Shown: one piece after another, positions 13,227-22,004 of the stretch
Position numbering within the stretch: the stretch's first letter is position 1
Layout of the letters: every line of letters begins with the position of its first letter
Source of the DNA: Streptomyces sp. NRRL F-5123
GTDB lineage: Bacteria; Actinomycetota; Actinomycetes; Streptomycetales; Streptomycetaceae
Length of the DNA stretch: 64,000 bases
Direction of reading: 5' to 3'
Assembly: GCF_000721495.1 (NCBI RefSeq)
Contig: NZ_JOHY01000001.1
Span: forward strand, 62,001 to 126,000
Made by a program: the position numbers and the translations under genes
The notes under the pieces: model-generated
Told to the model about the DNA's origin: nothing
Seen by the model: only the letters and a program-made list of their open reading frames with translations
Database searches by the model: none

Positions 13227-14429
13227 ATGTCCGACGACGCGCTCCTGCCGTACCCGCTCCCGCTCGGACCCCTGAGCGAGCCCCCGCAGGAATACTCCGA
13301 GCTGCGCGACCGGTGCCCGGTGACCCGGGTCCGGCTGCCCAGCGGCAGCACCGCACTCATGGTGACCGGCTACGACGAGGTCGAGGCCGCGATGTCCGAC
13401 CGGCGGCTGTCCCGGGCGGCGCTGCGCGAGCCGGGAGCCGTCCGCACGGTCGCGGGCGAGGACTTCTCCGACAACCCGTACAACCTGCTGAACATGGAGG
13501 GGCCCGACCACTCAAGGCTGCGCCGGCTCATCTCCCCGGCCTTCACCCCCCGCAAGGCCGAGCTGTGGCGGGCCAGGATCGAGGAGATCGCCCACGAGCT
13601 GATCGACCGGCTGGAGGCGGGGCCGCGACCGGCCGACCTGCACCACGACTTCGCGGCCGTGCTGCCGGTCTGGGTCATCTGCGAGATGGTCGGGGCGCCG
13701 GTCGAGGACCGCGCCAAGCTCCAGGAGTGGACGGACCGCCTGGTCAGCATCACCGCGCACACCCCCGAGGAGCGCCTCTCGGCGCGCGAGGAGTCCGCCG
13801 CCTACGTGGCCGGCCTGATCGCCCGGCACCGCGAGAACCCCGGCAACGACCTGCTCAGCACGCTCATCTCCGCACGCGACGACGCCGACCGGCTGAACGA
13901 GCGGGAGATGGTGTGGCTCGGCATCAACCTCCTGGTCGCCGGGCACGACACCACGGTCAGCGCCATCTCCCGCAGCCTCTTCCAGCTGCTCCGCCACCCC
14001 GACCAGTGGCGCCTGCTCGCGGAGAAGCCCGACCTGGTGCCCGCGGCCACCGAGGAACTCCTGCGCTACGCCCCGCCGTCGGAGATCGGCTTCATGCGGA
14101 TCGCCACCGAGGACGTGGAGCTGGCCGGAATCCACATCGCCAAGGGCGAGGGCGTCATCCCGGTGATGCACGCCGCGGGCCGGGACGTCCGCCGCGTCGC
14201 CGACCCGGAGACCCTGGACCTGACGCGTACCGACACCGCCCACCTCGCCTTCGGGCACGGCCACCACTACTGCCCAGGCGCCGGTGTCGCGCGGGTGGAG
14301 CTGCAGACGGCCTTCGGTGTCCTCGCACAGCGGCTCCCGTCGCTGCGCCTGGCGGTGCCGGCCGAAGAGGTGGAGTGGCTCGGCGGGCTGCTGACGCTGC
14401 GTCCGAGGTCCATGCCCGTGGTGTGGTGA
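13227..14429 (+). CDS. Cytochrome P450 monooxygenase
   Basis: Soluble bacterial class I P450 of 400 residues. I-helix oxygen-binding AGHDTT lies near residue 238, the K-helix Glu-x-x-Arg is in EELLRYA, and the heme loop FGHGHHYCPGAG has its Cys ligand near residue 349. The ATG at 13227 is chosen over the in-frame GTG at 13215 because AAGGTGG sits 8 bases upstream of the ATG. It would hydroxylate or oxidatively couple a pathway intermediate. No ferredoxin gene is adjacent, so redox partners must come from elsewhere. A strong terminator hairpin follows. Confidence 0.95.
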   Translation: MSDDALLPYPLPLGPLSEPPQEYSELRDRCPVTRVRLPSGSTALMVTGYDEVEAAMSDRRLSRAALREPGAVRTVAGEDFSDNPYNLLNMEGPDHSRLRRLISPAFTPRKAELWRARIEEIAHELIDRLEAGPRPADLHHDFAAVLPVWVICEMVGAPVEDRAKLQEWTDRLVSITAHTPEERLSAREESAAYVAGLIARHRENPGNDLLSTLISARDDADRLNEREMVWLGINLLVAGHDTTVSAISRSLFQLLRHPDQWRLLAEKPDLVPAATEELLRYAPPSEIGFMRIATEDVELAGIHIAKGEGVIPVMHAAGRDVRRVADPETLDLTRTDTAHLAFGHGHHYCPGAGVARVELQTAFGVLAQRLPSLRLAVPAEEVEWLGGLLTLRPRSMPVVW

Positions 14430-14450
14430 CCGCTCCCACCCGCGCCCGCC

Positions 14451-14487
14451 GGGGCGGGACCGCCGCACGCCGCGGCGGTCCCGCCCC
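14451..14487 (+). terminator. Hairpin terminator after P450 gene
   Basis: A perfect 16-base stem, GGGGCGGGACCGCCGC paired with GCGGCGGTCCCGCCCC around a 5-base loop, lies 21 bases after the P450 stop. There is no strong T-run, which is normal for high-GC actinomycetes. Confidence 0.75.
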
Positions 14488-14643
14488 GCGGCCACTTGTC
14501 CCGCCCGCCTCCGCGCGGCGAAGCTCACAGGATCAGGAGAGCGCGTCGGGCTGTCGGAGGCGGTAGGGTGCAAGAAATAGAGCAGAAAACATTCTTGGTA
14601 CCCCATATCCTGTCAGCAGGAAGAGCCGCCCGAGGGAATCCAG

Positions 14644-15138
14644 ATGAGCAACCCGCCGAAAATCCGCCGTGCCTCGCCCAGCAGGGTCGTGGGCGACATC
14701 AAGCGCGAGCAGTATTTCGCCAGGCTCGCCCTCGACCGGCCGGACGTCGGCCTGTGCCGGGCCACGACCTTGGTGGCGAAGTCCATCGACGCCGATCTGA
14801 CCGGCTACGACATCTCGGCGGCCCAGCACCTGGTGCTGAAGATGCTGAGCGACGTCGGCCCGTGCTCGCAGCAGGAGCTCAGCGAGCAGCTGCGGATCGA
14901 CCGCAGCGTGATGGTCGGCTGCATCGACGGCCTGGAGGACTCGGGGTTCGTGCGCCGGGAAAGGCATCCGAAGGACCGCCGGGCCAACGTCATCGTGCCC
15001 ACGCCGGACGGTTTCGCCGCCCTGACGGAGGTGGAGAACGGGGTGCCCGGCTTTCTCGACCGCGCCTTCCAGGCCCTCACGCCGGCGGAGCGCAGGACCC
15101 TGGCCCGGCTGATGATCAAGATCCTCGACGTGGCGTGA
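14644..15138 (+). CDS. MarR-family transcriptional regulator
   Basis: A 164-residue winged-helix protein. The helix-turn-helix is CSQQELSEQLRIDRSVMVGCI around residues 76-96 and the wing contains RRERHPKDRRANVIV, the typical MarR DRR signature. ATG 14644 follows GAGGGAATCC. It stands alone between the P450 terminator and the convergent luciferase-like gene. It could respond to the pathway product or a phenolic intermediate. Its target is unknown; the palindromes upstream of the MFS gene at about 20.45 kb are one possibility. Confidence 0.88.
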   Translation: MSNPPKIRRASPSRVVGDIKREQYFARLALDRPDVGLCRATTLVAKSIDADLTGYDISAAQHLVLKMLSDVGPCSQQELSEQLRIDRSVMVGCIDGLEDSGFVRRERHPKDRRANVIVPTPDGFAALTEVENGVPGFLDRAFQALTPAERRTLARLMIKILDVA

Positions 15139-15172
15139 GCCCCCGTCCGCGGCGCCCGGCGGCCCCGCCGCG

Positions 15173-16150
15173 TCACACGGGCGCCAGCGCCCGCAGCGCC
15201 CGCAGCATGCCGTCCGGACCCGCCCCGAACTCGGGGGAGGGGAAGACGGCGAGCAGCGGTGTCACCACGCCCGCCCCGACGTAGTCCGCGACCTGCGCGC
15301 GGCACTCCTCCGGGCTGCCGTGCACGAGCAGCGCGTCGACCAGTTCGTCCGGCACCGCCGCCGCGGCCCCGGCGAAGTCGCCGCCGCGCCAGGCCCGGTG
15401 GCTGGCCGCGAGCACGTCCCCGCGGCCGAGCCAGTCGTGGAAGGCCGAGTACGTACGGGCGTTGAGGATCCCGCCGAGCATGGCCCGCCCCTGGGCCCGG
15501 GCGTAGTCCCGGTCCCTGGTGGGGCAGACGAAGATCCGGGCCACCACCTCCTTGCCCTTGCCCTCGGGCCCCATCGCCTCGACGACCCGCGGAACGTCCC
15601 CCACCGTCAGGAAGTTGATGATCAGCCCGTCCGCCTCGCGGCCCGCGAGCCGCAGCATCTGCGGCCGCAGCGCGCCGACCATGACCGGCGGCGCCGGCGT
15701 CGGTACCGACGCGAGCCGGAAGCCCTCGATCGTGAACGAGTCGTACACGCCCGCGACGAACTCGCCGGCCAGCGCCGACCGCAGGAAGCGCACGGTGTCC
15801 CGGACCCGGCGGTAGGGCTGCTCGAAGGGGATGCCGTTGATGCGCGTCACGAACGGCGGCCCGGACGACCCCACCCCGACCACCACCCGGCCCGGCGCGG
15901 CCTCGGCGAGCGTGGCGGCGGTCATCGCCAGCAGCGCCGGTCCGCGGGTCTGCACCGGGACGACCGCCGTCCCCACCCGCAGCGACGGCGCCCACGCGGC
16001 GGCCAGGGCGAGCGGGGTGAAGCCGTCGTGGCCCGCTGCCTCGCCCGTCCAGGCGTCGGTGTAGCCGAGGTCGGGCAGTTGCTCGACGACGCGCCGGTGC
16101 GCGGACAGGGGCACCGTCCGCAGCGGGATCGTCACTCCGTACCGGTCCAC
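15173..16150 (-). CDS. Luciferase-like, probably F420-dependent oxidoreductase
   Basis: A 325-residue TIM-barrel flavin/F420 enzyme of the LLM family. Strand-helix segments such as SLRVGTAVVPVQTRGPALLA, GRVVVGVGSSGP, PVMVGALRPQ and ADGLIINFL match the family. The GTG start at 16148-16150 is chosen because GGGAGAG lies just upstream; the frame stays open further 5' but that stretch has no conserved content. Substrate unknown; such proteins reduce or oxidise C=C or imine bonds in tailoring. It is read in the same direction as the ArsR/nitroreductase pair and may share their transcript. Confidence 0.84.
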   Translation of the reverse strand: MDRYGVTIPLRTVPLSAHRRVVEQLPDLGYTDAWTGEAAGHDGFTPLALAAAWAPSLRVGTAVVPVQTRGPALLAMTAATLAEAAPGRVVVGVGSSGPPFVTRINGIPFEQPYRRVRDTVRFLRSALAGEFVAGVYDSFTIEGFRLASVPTPAPPVMVGALRPQMLRLAGREADGLIINFLTVGDVPRVVEAMGPEGKGKEVVARIFVCPTRDRDYARAQGRAMLGGILNARTYSAFHDWLGRGDVLAASHRAWRGGDFAGAAAAVPDELVDALLVHGSPEECRAQVADYVGAGVVTPLLAVFPSPEFGAGPDGMLRALRALAPV

Positions 16151-16218
16151 TGGATCTCTCCCTCGGGCAGGCTGGGGCAGGTTCTGACGTGCTCGGGCAG
16201 GGGCTCCCGGCAGGCGGA

Positions 16219-16533
16219 TCAGCCGGAAGGGGACGGCTCCCGGCGCAGGGCGACCTCCAGCAGGCCCGGGAAGCGGGCCTCCAGATCCTCGCGGCGCAGG
16301 GACATCAGGCGGTGGGTCCCCTCGATTCGGGTGTGCGTGACCCCGGAGTCCCGCAGCACCTTCAGATGGTGCGACAGCGTGGACTTCGACAGCGGGACGT
16401 CCAGGCCGCTGCACGAGCGCTCGCCCACGCCGTCAAGGCCGCGCACGATGGCCAGTCGCGTCGGATCGCTCAGCGCGTGGAAGACGTCGGTGAGCTGGAT
16501 CTCGCTGCGGAGCGGGTGCTTGAGCGTGCGCAC
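16219..16533 (-). CDS. ArsR-family transcriptional regulator
   Basis: A 104-residue winged helix with DVFHALSDPTRLAIVRGL (first helices) and the recognition region SKSTLSHHLKVLRDSGV. No Cys-rich metal site is seen (only one Cys), so it probably does not sense a metal and may act on redox or small molecules. The GTG start follows the nitroreductase stop with no gap (TAG then GTG), so the two are strictly co-translated and the regulator probably controls that operon. Confidence 0.88.
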   Translation of the reverse strand: MRTLKHPLRSEIQLTDVFHALSDPTRLAIVRGLDGVGERSCSGLDVPLSKSTLSHHLKVLRDSGVTHTRIEGTHRLMSLRREDLEARFPGLLEVALRREPSPSG

Positions 16534-17181
16534 CTACCACCGGTCCCAGTGGGCCACCTCTGCCGCCGCGACGCGCGGTCCCGGCCGGAAGTCGGTGCCG
16601 ATCGTGTACGCGAGCGGGATCAGCGCCGTCTGGACGACCGTGGCGTACGGGATGCCGAGGAGTTCGGCGGCCTCCTGCTCGTACTGCAGGTGCGGGGTCG
16701 TCCAGGCGGTGCCGAGCCCGCGCGAGCGCGCCGCGAGCATGAACTGCCAGACCGCCGGGAAGATCGAGCCGTAGACGTTGGCGCGGCGCACCGGCCAGTC
16801 GAGGTCCTTGCGGTCCGCCACCCGGACGCAGGGCACGACCAGGACGGGCACCTCGTGCAGGTGCTCGAACAGGTGGTGGGCGCTGTCCGCGATGCGCTCC
16901 CAGCCCGCGGTGTCGCCCCGGTTGACGGTCGAGCTCGCGGCGGGCTCGCGCGGGCTGGTGAGGCCGGCCCGGTACAGGTCGGCGAGCGCCGCCCGCTGTT
17001 GCGGGTCGGTCACGAACAGGAAGTCCCAGTGCTGCCGGTTGCGGCCGGTCGGGGCCTGGACGGCGAGGGTCAGGCACTCCTCGATCACATCGCGTCCGAC
17101 CGGACGCGTCAGGTCCAGCCGCTTGCGCACGGCCCGTGTCGTCGTGAGCAGTTCGTCGACGGACAGGTCAAGTGGACTCAT
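16534..17181 (-). CDS. Nitroreductase-family FMN protein
   Basis: A 215-residue protein with the family N-terminus (TTTRAVRKRLD, then the PTGRNRQHWDFLFV FMN-phosphate region) and the C-terminal LGTAWTT segment and GTDFRPGPR. Family members use FMN and NAD(P)H to reduce nitro groups, quinones or enones, and some dehydrogenate. It is divergent from the serine hydrolase gene at 17320 and shares a 138-base control region with it. It is followed directly by an ArsR regulator. Role in the cluster is unknown; detoxification or tailoring are both possible. Confidence 0.85.
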   Translation of the reverse strand: MSPLDLSVDELLTTTRAVRKRLDLTRPVGRDVIEECLTLAVQAPTGRNRQHWDFLFVTDPQQRAALADLYRAGLTSPREPAASSTVNRGDTAGWERIADSAHHLFEHLHEVPVLVVPCVRVADRKDLDWPVRRANVYGSIFPAVWQFMLAARSRGLGTAWTTPHLQYEQEAAELLGIPYATVVQTALIPLAYTIGTDFRPGPRVAAAEVAHWDRW

Positions 17182-17236
17182 GGCCCGGGGCCCCTTTCGC
17201 GGACGATGGTCATGCCAACTCGGCCCAAGGAAACCC

Positions 17237-17290
17237 TTGTTGTGCGAGCCGCCTTGTTCCTATAGTTCCATACGTTGCGAACTTGCGAAC
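17237..17290 (+). promoter_or_regulatory. Probable promoter and tandem TTGCGAAC repeat upstream of serine hydrolase gene
   Basis: TTGTTG (17237-17242) and TATAGT (17261-17266), separated by 18 bases, are a reasonable -35/-10 pair. Immediately downstream an 8-base unit TTGCGAAC is repeated head to tail at 17275-17290, placed at the expected start site, where a bound repressor would block initiation. The ArsR or MarR protein nearby is a candidate binder (inference). Confidence 0.45.
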
Positions 17291-17319
17291 CATGGTACCG
17301 GGGATCACGAGGAGACAAG

Positions 17320-18555
17320 GTGCCTGAGCTCAAGATCGAAGTCGACCCCGCAGAGGTCGGCCTGGACGCCGGACGGCTGGAGCGTCTCGACCGCTACCTG
17401 GCCGCCTACGTCGACGACGGCAGGCTGCCCGGCTGGCAGATCGCGGTGACGCGCAAGGGCCGGGTGGCCCACCTGGCGCAGTACGGGCACCGCGACATCG
17501 AGAACGGCCTGCCCAGTGAGGGGGACACCCTCTACCGGGCGTGGTCGATGACCAAGCCGGTCACCTCCGTCGCCGCGATGACCCTGGTGGAGGACGGCAC
17601 GATCGGCCTCCAGGACCCGGTCAGCCGCTACATACCCGCGTTCGAGAACGTCCGGATCTACCAGCGGGGACCGGCCTCCCGGCCGGTCACCACGCCCGTC
17701 GCCGGGCCCATCAGAATCCAGCACCTGCTCACCCACACCTCAGGCCTGACCTACGGCTTCCACCGGGCCCACCCGGTGGACGAGATCTACACCCAGAACG
17801 GCTACGAGTGGGCCACCCCGCCCGGTCTCTCGCTGGCGGAGTGCTGCGAGCAGTGGGCGTCCTTCCCGCTGCTCTTCGAGCCCGGAACGGCCTGGAACTA
17901 CGGCGTGTCGAGCGATGTGCTCGGCCGCGTCGTGGAGGTCGCGTCCGGCAGCGGCCTCGACGACTTCTACGCCGAACGCGTCCTGGAACCCCTCGGGATG
18001 ACCGACACCGCGTTCTTCGTCCCGCCGGAGAAGGCCGACCGGCTGGCCGCCTTCTACACCGTGGACCCCGCCACCGGACGCGCCGTGCGGGCCGACCACC
18101 TGGGGGCCGGTGCGCTGCACCGCCCCGCGTGCCTGTCCGGCAGCGCGGGCCTGGTCACCACGCTCGCCGACTACCACCGCTTCACCCAGATGCTGCTCGG
18201 CGGCGGCACGTTCGACGGCGCCCGGGTCCTCGGGCCGCGCACCGTGCGGCACATGCTGCGCAACCACCTTCCCGGCGGCGCCGACCTGGCCTCCGTGGGG
18301 CGGCCGGTCTTCTCCGAGATGCCGACCTCGGGTGTCGGGTTCGGGCTCGGGTTCGCCGTGGTCGAGGACCCGGCCGCGGCCGGCGTCCCGGCGAGCCCGG
18401 GGGAGTACGCGTGGCACAGCGTGGCCGGGACGGTCTTCTGGGTGGACCCGGTGGAGGAGATCACCGTCCTGTTCTTCACCCAGCTCATGCCGTCGAGCGC
18501 CCATCCGCTGCACAGCCGCCTGCGGCAACTGGTCAACCAGGCCCTGGTGGACTGA
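17320..18555 (+). CDS. Serine beta-lactamase-like hydrolase/esterase (class C fold)
   Basis: A 411-residue protein of the beta-lactamase/PBP-like esterase family. The nucleophile motif is SMTK (about residue 74, in YRAWSMTKPVTS), the Tyr motif is WNYGVSSDVLG, and the third motif is HSVAGTVFW in place of the lactamase KTG. No signal peptide is seen, so it is likely cytoplasmic and more probably an esterase or acyltransferase (LovD-like) than an antibiotic-resistance lactamase. The GTG at 17320 follows GGAG. The cyclase-family gene begins 29 bases downstream. Confidence 0.85.
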   Translation: MPELKIEVDPAEVGLDAGRLERLDRYLAAYVDDGRLPGWQIAVTRKGRVAHLAQYGHRDIENGLPSEGDTLYRAWSMTKPVTSVAAMTLVEDGTIGLQDPVSRYIPAFENVRIYQRGPASRPVTTPVAGPIRIQHLLTHTSGLTYGFHRAHPVDEIYTQNGYEWATPPGLSLAECCEQWASFPLLFEPGTAWNYGVSSDVLGRVVEVASGSGLDDFYAERVLEPLGMTDTAFFVPPEKADRLAAFYTVDPATGRAVRADHLGAGALHRPACLSGSAGLVTTLADYHRFTQMLLGGGTFDGARVLGPRTVRHMLRNHLPGGADLASVGRPVFSEMPTSGVGFGLGFAVVEDPAAAGVPASPGEYAWHSVAGTVFWVDPVEEITVLFFTQLMPSSAHPLHSRLRQLVNQALVD

Positions 18556-18584
18556 GAGCGGAACGAGAGAGGGAGCAAATCGCC

Positions 18585-19418
18585 ATGTGCGGTCCTGAAA
18601 CGATCCTCGGGGCGGCGTCCCCGGAGCCGCCGAGCCGGCAAACGCCCGTCCCCGCCCAGCCGCCGGAGCAGGCGCAGCGGTCGCAGCCCTTGCCGGAGGG
18701 CGCGGCCCCGGTCCACGTCCCCCGGGGCGTCCTGCGCGACCTCACGCACGTCCTGGGCGAGGACTGGCCGGTGTTCGACCTCTACGTGCAGCCGATGAAG
18801 ATCACCCGGCTGGCCAACCTCTCGGAGCACGAGTACAACGCCTTCGAGCTGACCTTCAACGAGCACATCGGCACCCACATCGACGCGCCCGCGCACTTCG
18901 ACGACAGCGGGCTGACGGTGGCGGAGATCCCGCCCGAGACCCTCGTCGCCCCGCTCGCGGTGGTACGGGTGCGCGAGCGCGCGGCGCGCGACAACGTCAC
19001 CGAGCTGACCGTGGACGACCTGCTGCGCTGGGAGAGCCGCAACGGCCGTATCCCGGACAAGGCAGTGCTGGCGGTCGACAACGGGTGGTCGGAACGGATC
19101 GGCGTCCCCGGCGCCTTCCTCAACTTCGACGAGAAGGAGGGCCACTACCGCTACCCCGGCATCTCCGTGGAGGCCGCGCACTTCCTCGTCACGGAGCGGT
19201 CCGTCGTCGGGGTCGGCACCGACACGCCGAGCCTGGAGCCGGGCACCCGCCCGGCCGACCCGTTCACCCACCGGGTACTGCTCCCGGCGGGGAAGTACGG
19301 CATCGAGAACCTGGCCAACCTGGACACCGTCCCGGACGTCGGCGCCACGCTCGTCGTGGGAGCGCCCAAGCACGCCGGGGGAACTGGCGGTCCGGCGCGC
19401 GTCCTCGCGTTCGTATGA
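18585..19418 (+). CDS. Cyclase-family metal-dependent hydrolase (kynurenine formamidase-like)
   Basis: A 277-residue protein. The conserved metal-binding motif HIGTHIDAPAHF (HxGTHxDxPxHF) lies near residue 97. Downstream VGVGTDTPS and the C-terminal GIENLANL region fit the putative cyclase/formamidase family, which binds Zn or Mn and hydrolyses amides or lactones. The first 40 residues are Pro/Gln-rich and unconserved. It lies 29 bases after the serine hydrolase and 52 before a methyltransferase in one transcription unit. Its substrate is not readable; deformylation of an aryl formamide is one option. Confidence 0.85.
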   Translation: MCGPETILGAASPEPPSRQTPVPAQPPEQAQRSQPLPEGAAPVHVPRGVLRDLTHVLGEDWPVFDLYVQPMKITRLANLSEHEYNAFELTFNEHIGTHIDAPAHFDDSGLTVAEIPPETLVAPLAVVRVRERAARDNVTELTVDDLLRWESRNGRIPDKAVLAVDNGWSERIGVPGAFLNFDEKEGHYRYPGISVEAAHFLVTERSVVGVGTDTPSLEPGTRPADPFTHRVLLPAGKYGIENLANLDTVPDVGATLVVGAPKHAGGTGGPARVLAFV

Positions 19419-19470
19419 GCGCCTCCGCGGGCCGCCGGGCCCGAGCCGGAACCGACCTAGGAGAACGCAC

Positions 19471-20310
19471 GTGACCTCATCATCGGGTACGTCAGCCTCC
19501 GTGCACCCGCCCCGGGAGCGCTGGGAGTGGAACGAGGAGCGGTACAGGGACGGCGTGTTCAGCCATGCCGTGGGCACCGAGCTCGAGCGGCTGCGGCTGC
19601 TGGAGTCCGTGCTGGACGAGCACACCCGCGAGAGCTTCCGGCGCCGCGGCCTGCGCCCGGGGCACCGCGTCCTGGAGGTCGGCGGCGGTGGCGGCTCGGT
19701 CGCCCGCTGGCTGGCCGAGCAGGGCGCCGAGGTGACCGTCACCGACCTCGACACCACCTACCTCGACGAACTGGCCGAGCACGGCGTCGAGGTGCTGCGG
19801 CACGACGTGTACACGGAGGACTTCCCGGCGGGGAGCTTCGACTTCATCCACACCCGCTACGTCGTCATCCACCTGCCCGACCCGGAGAAGGCCGTGGCCC
19901 GGCTCGCCGGCTGGCTCAGGCCCGGGGGTGTGCTGCTGCTGGAGGAGCCGTCCTTCTTCCCCATCCAGGACTCCCCGCACCCGGCCTACCGCACCGTCAT
20001 GCGGGCCTTCCGGGACCACCTGGAGAGCGCCGTGGGCACGGACACCGAGTGGGCCCGCAGCCTTCCGGTGCCCCTGGAGGGCAAGGGCCTCACCGGCATC
20101 GGCTACGACGCGCGCTTCCAGCGGATCGCCGGCGGCGACGCGGAGGCGGCGTGGTGGCAGCTGACGCTGGAGCAGACCCGGGAGGCGGCGGTCGCCGCGG
20201 GCCGGGCGACGGACGAGGACTTCGAGGCCGCCTACCGGGAGCTGAACGACCCCGGCTTCCACGACCTCTCCCTCGCCGTCTTCACCGCCTGGGGCACCAG
20301 GCAGGACTGA
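19471..20310 (+). CDS. SAM-dependent class I methyltransferase
   Basis: A 279-residue Rossmann methyltransferase. Motif I is VLEVGGGGGSVARWL (about residue 68), the acidic tip is VTDLDTTYL, motif post-I to IV includes SFDFIHTRYVVIHL, and LRPGGVLLLEEP follows. The GTG at 19471 has AGGAGAACGCAC upstream. The GGGGG variation of motif I is within family range. It probably O-, N- or C-methylates a pathway intermediate and would draw on the methyl supply from metF. It ends the three-gene operon, followed by a very strong hairpin. Confidence 0.9.
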   Translation: MTSSSGTSASVHPPRERWEWNEERYRDGVFSHAVGTELERLRLLESVLDEHTRESFRRRGLRPGHRVLEVGGGGGSVARWLAEQGAEVTVTDLDTTYLDELAEHGVEVLRHDVYTEDFPAGSFDFIHTRYVVIHLPDPEKAVARLAGWLRPGGVLLLEEPSFFPIQDSPHPAYRTVMRAFRDHLESAVGTDTEWARSLPVPLEGKGLTGIGYDARFQRIAGGDAEAAWWQLTLEQTREAAVAAGRATDEDFEAAYRELNDPGFHDLSLAVFTAWGTRQD

Positions 20311-20324
20311 CGGGCCGGCCCCGG

Positions 20325-20387
20325 GGGCGGCGCCCCCGCCCCCCCCGGATGCCGCGGCACGGCACCCGGGGGGCGGGGGCGCCGCCC
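20325..20387 (+). terminator. Long GC hairpin after methyltransferase gene
   Basis: Near-perfect arms of about 22 bases (20325-20348 and 20366-20387, rich in GGGGCG/CGCCCC blocks) enclose a roughly 17-base loop. It lies 15 bases after the methyltransferase stop. Confidence 0.75.
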
Positions 20388-20430
20388 TGCCGCGTCGCGC
20401 ACCGGCTCCGGCGGCGGGAAAGCCGACCTC

Positions 20431-20492
20431 CCATCTACTGTCAAACAGTTGGATGGAAGATGATTGCACTGCTACGTTTATGACCCAATCAT
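20431..20492 (+). promoter_or_regulatory. MFS gene promoter overlapped by two palindromes
   Basis: TTGGAT (20449-20454) and TACGTT (20473-20478), 18 bases apart, form a plausible promoter. A palindrome centred on ACTGTCAAACAGT, with outer arms CCATC/GATGG (20431-20456), overlaps the -35. A second inverted repeat ATGATTG/CAATCAT (20460-20466 and 20486-20492) straddles the -10. Two operators over one exporter promoter suggest efflux repression by a TetR- or MarR-type protein. No regulator gene is adjacent. Inference. Confidence 0.5.
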
Positions 20493-20534
20493 TGAGCTGC
20501 AGACCATGTCTGCCGCAACGGAACGGTGGGGACG

Positions 20535-22004
20535 ATGACGGAGCGTCAATCTCAAGCCTCGGCGCCGGGCACGGGCAGCAGCGGCAACCTGCTGCTCCTG
20601 GTGCTGTGCGCACAGCTCTTCCTGGACTCCATGGACGTCTCGCTGATGGGCGTCGCGCTGCCCAAGATGCAGCACTCGATGCATCTGGACGCCCAGCAGC
20701 TCCAGTGGGTCATCTCGGGCTACGCCGTCGCCTACGGCGGCTTCCTGCTCCTGGGCGGGCGGGCGGCCGATCTCTTCGGCCGGCGCCGCATGTTCTTCTG
20801 GGCCACCGCGGTCTTCGCCGTCGTCAGCCTCGTCGGCGGCCTGGTCTCCAGCGGGTCGCTGCTGATCCTCACCCGCGTCGTCAAGGGTGTCGCCGCCGCG
20901 TTCATCGCCCCGGCCGCGCTGTCGATCATCACCACGACCTTCCGCGAGGGGCCGGAACGCAACCGGGCGATGGGCGTGTTCGGTCTGACCGGTGCCAGCG
21001 GCTACGCGGCGGGCCTGGTCTTCTCCGGGCTGCTCACGTCGATCAGCTGGCGGCTCACCTTCTTCGTCCCGTTCGTGGTGGCCGCCCTCGTGCTCGCGCT
21101 CGTGCGCAGCGTCGTCGCCCCCGACGAGGCCCGCCAGGGGGCGCGCCGCGGCTTCGACGTCGTCGGCGCCGTCACGGCGACCGCCGGGCTGCTGCTGCTG
21201 GTGTTCGCCCTGACCCGCGCCTCCGACGTCGGCTGGGGCTCCGCGTCCACGGTGGCCGGCCTCGCCGTGGCGGTCGTGCTGCTGGTCGCCTTCGTCCTCA
21301 TCGAGGGCCGCCGCAAGGACCCCCTCGTCGACCTCGCCATCTTCCGCTCGCGCACCCTGTCCACGGCAAACGTCGTCGGCGTCGTCTGGGCCTGCGCGAC
21401 CATCGGCTGGCAGTTCGTCGCGCTGCTCTACCTCCAGGACGTGCTCGGCTACAGCGCGCTGCAGGCGGGCATGGCGATCGTGCCCATGGCCGCCTCGATC
21501 CTGGTGGCCGTCAACCTCGCGCCCCGGCTCATCCGCCGGGCCGGGCTGCGGGTGCCGGCCGTGATCGGCATGGTGCTCCAGGGCCTCGGTATCGTGCTGT
21601 TCCTGCGGGCCGGAGCCCATGCCTCGTACGCCGCCGCGCTGCTGCCCGCCCTGATCCTGCACGGCCTCGGCAACGGCACCAGCTTCCTCAGCTTCAACAT
21701 CGCCGGTGTCGGCGGGGTGCCGGACGAGAAGCAGGGCCTGGCCGCCTCGCTCATCCAGTCCGCCGTGCAGCTCGGCGGCGGCCTCGGTGTCGCCGTGGGC
21801 GCCGCGGTGCTGGCCGGCTCCAGCGGCTCCGGGGTGCAGAGCTACCACCACGCCTTCGTCGCCGTCAGCATCTTCTCGCTGGTCGGCGTGATCGCCTCCG
21901 CGGTGGGCCTCGGCGCGCCCAGGGGCGCGGCGGCCGGCAAGGGCGACGCCGGGGCGCCCGCTGCCGAGCCCTCCGACGCCGGGCTCCAGAGCGAGCACGC
22001 ATGA
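20535..22004 (+). CDS. MFS drug-efflux transporter, DHA2 (14-TMS) type
   Basis: The 489-residue protein has about 14 hydrophobic segments. The first has LDSMDVSLMGVALP (motif D1-like), then QWVISGYAVAYGGFLLLGGRAADLFGRRR gives motif A, and PAALSIITTTF gives motif B. DHA2 proteins export antibiotics and dyes using the proton gradient. ATG 20535 is preferred over GTG 20526 because the GGTGGGG stretch precedes it closely. The stop overlaps the SGNH hydrolase start (ATGA), so the two are co-translated. Likely the cluster's self-resistance or product exporter. Confidence 0.9.
   Translation: MTERQSQASAPGTGSSGNLLLLVLCAQLFLDSMDVSLMGVALPKMQHSMHLDAQQLQWVISGYAVAYGGFLLLGGRAADLFGRRRMFFWATAVFAVVSLVGGLVSSGSLLILTRVVKGVAAAFIAPAALSIITTTFREGPERNRAMGVFGLTGASGYAAGLVFSGLLTSISWRLTFFVPFVVAALVLALVRSVVAPDEARQGARRGFDVVGAVTATAGLLLLVFALTRASDVGWGSASTVAGLAVAVVLLVAFVLIEGRRKDPLVDLAIFRSRTLSTANVVGVVWACATIGWQFVALLYLQDVLGYSALQAGMAIVPMAASILVAVNLAPRLIRRAGLRVPAVIGMVLQGLGIVLFLRAGAHASYAAALLPALILHGLGNGTSFLSFNIAGVGGVPDEKQGLAASLIQSAVQLGGGLGVAVGAAVLAGSSGSGVQSYHHAFVAVSIFSLVGVIASAVGLGAPRGAAAGKGDAGAPAAEPSDAGLQSEHA

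Noticed and set aside
17320..18555. Serine hydrolase considered as a true beta-lactamase
   Set aside because: No signal peptide and HxG instead of KTG; an esterase/transacylase role fits better.
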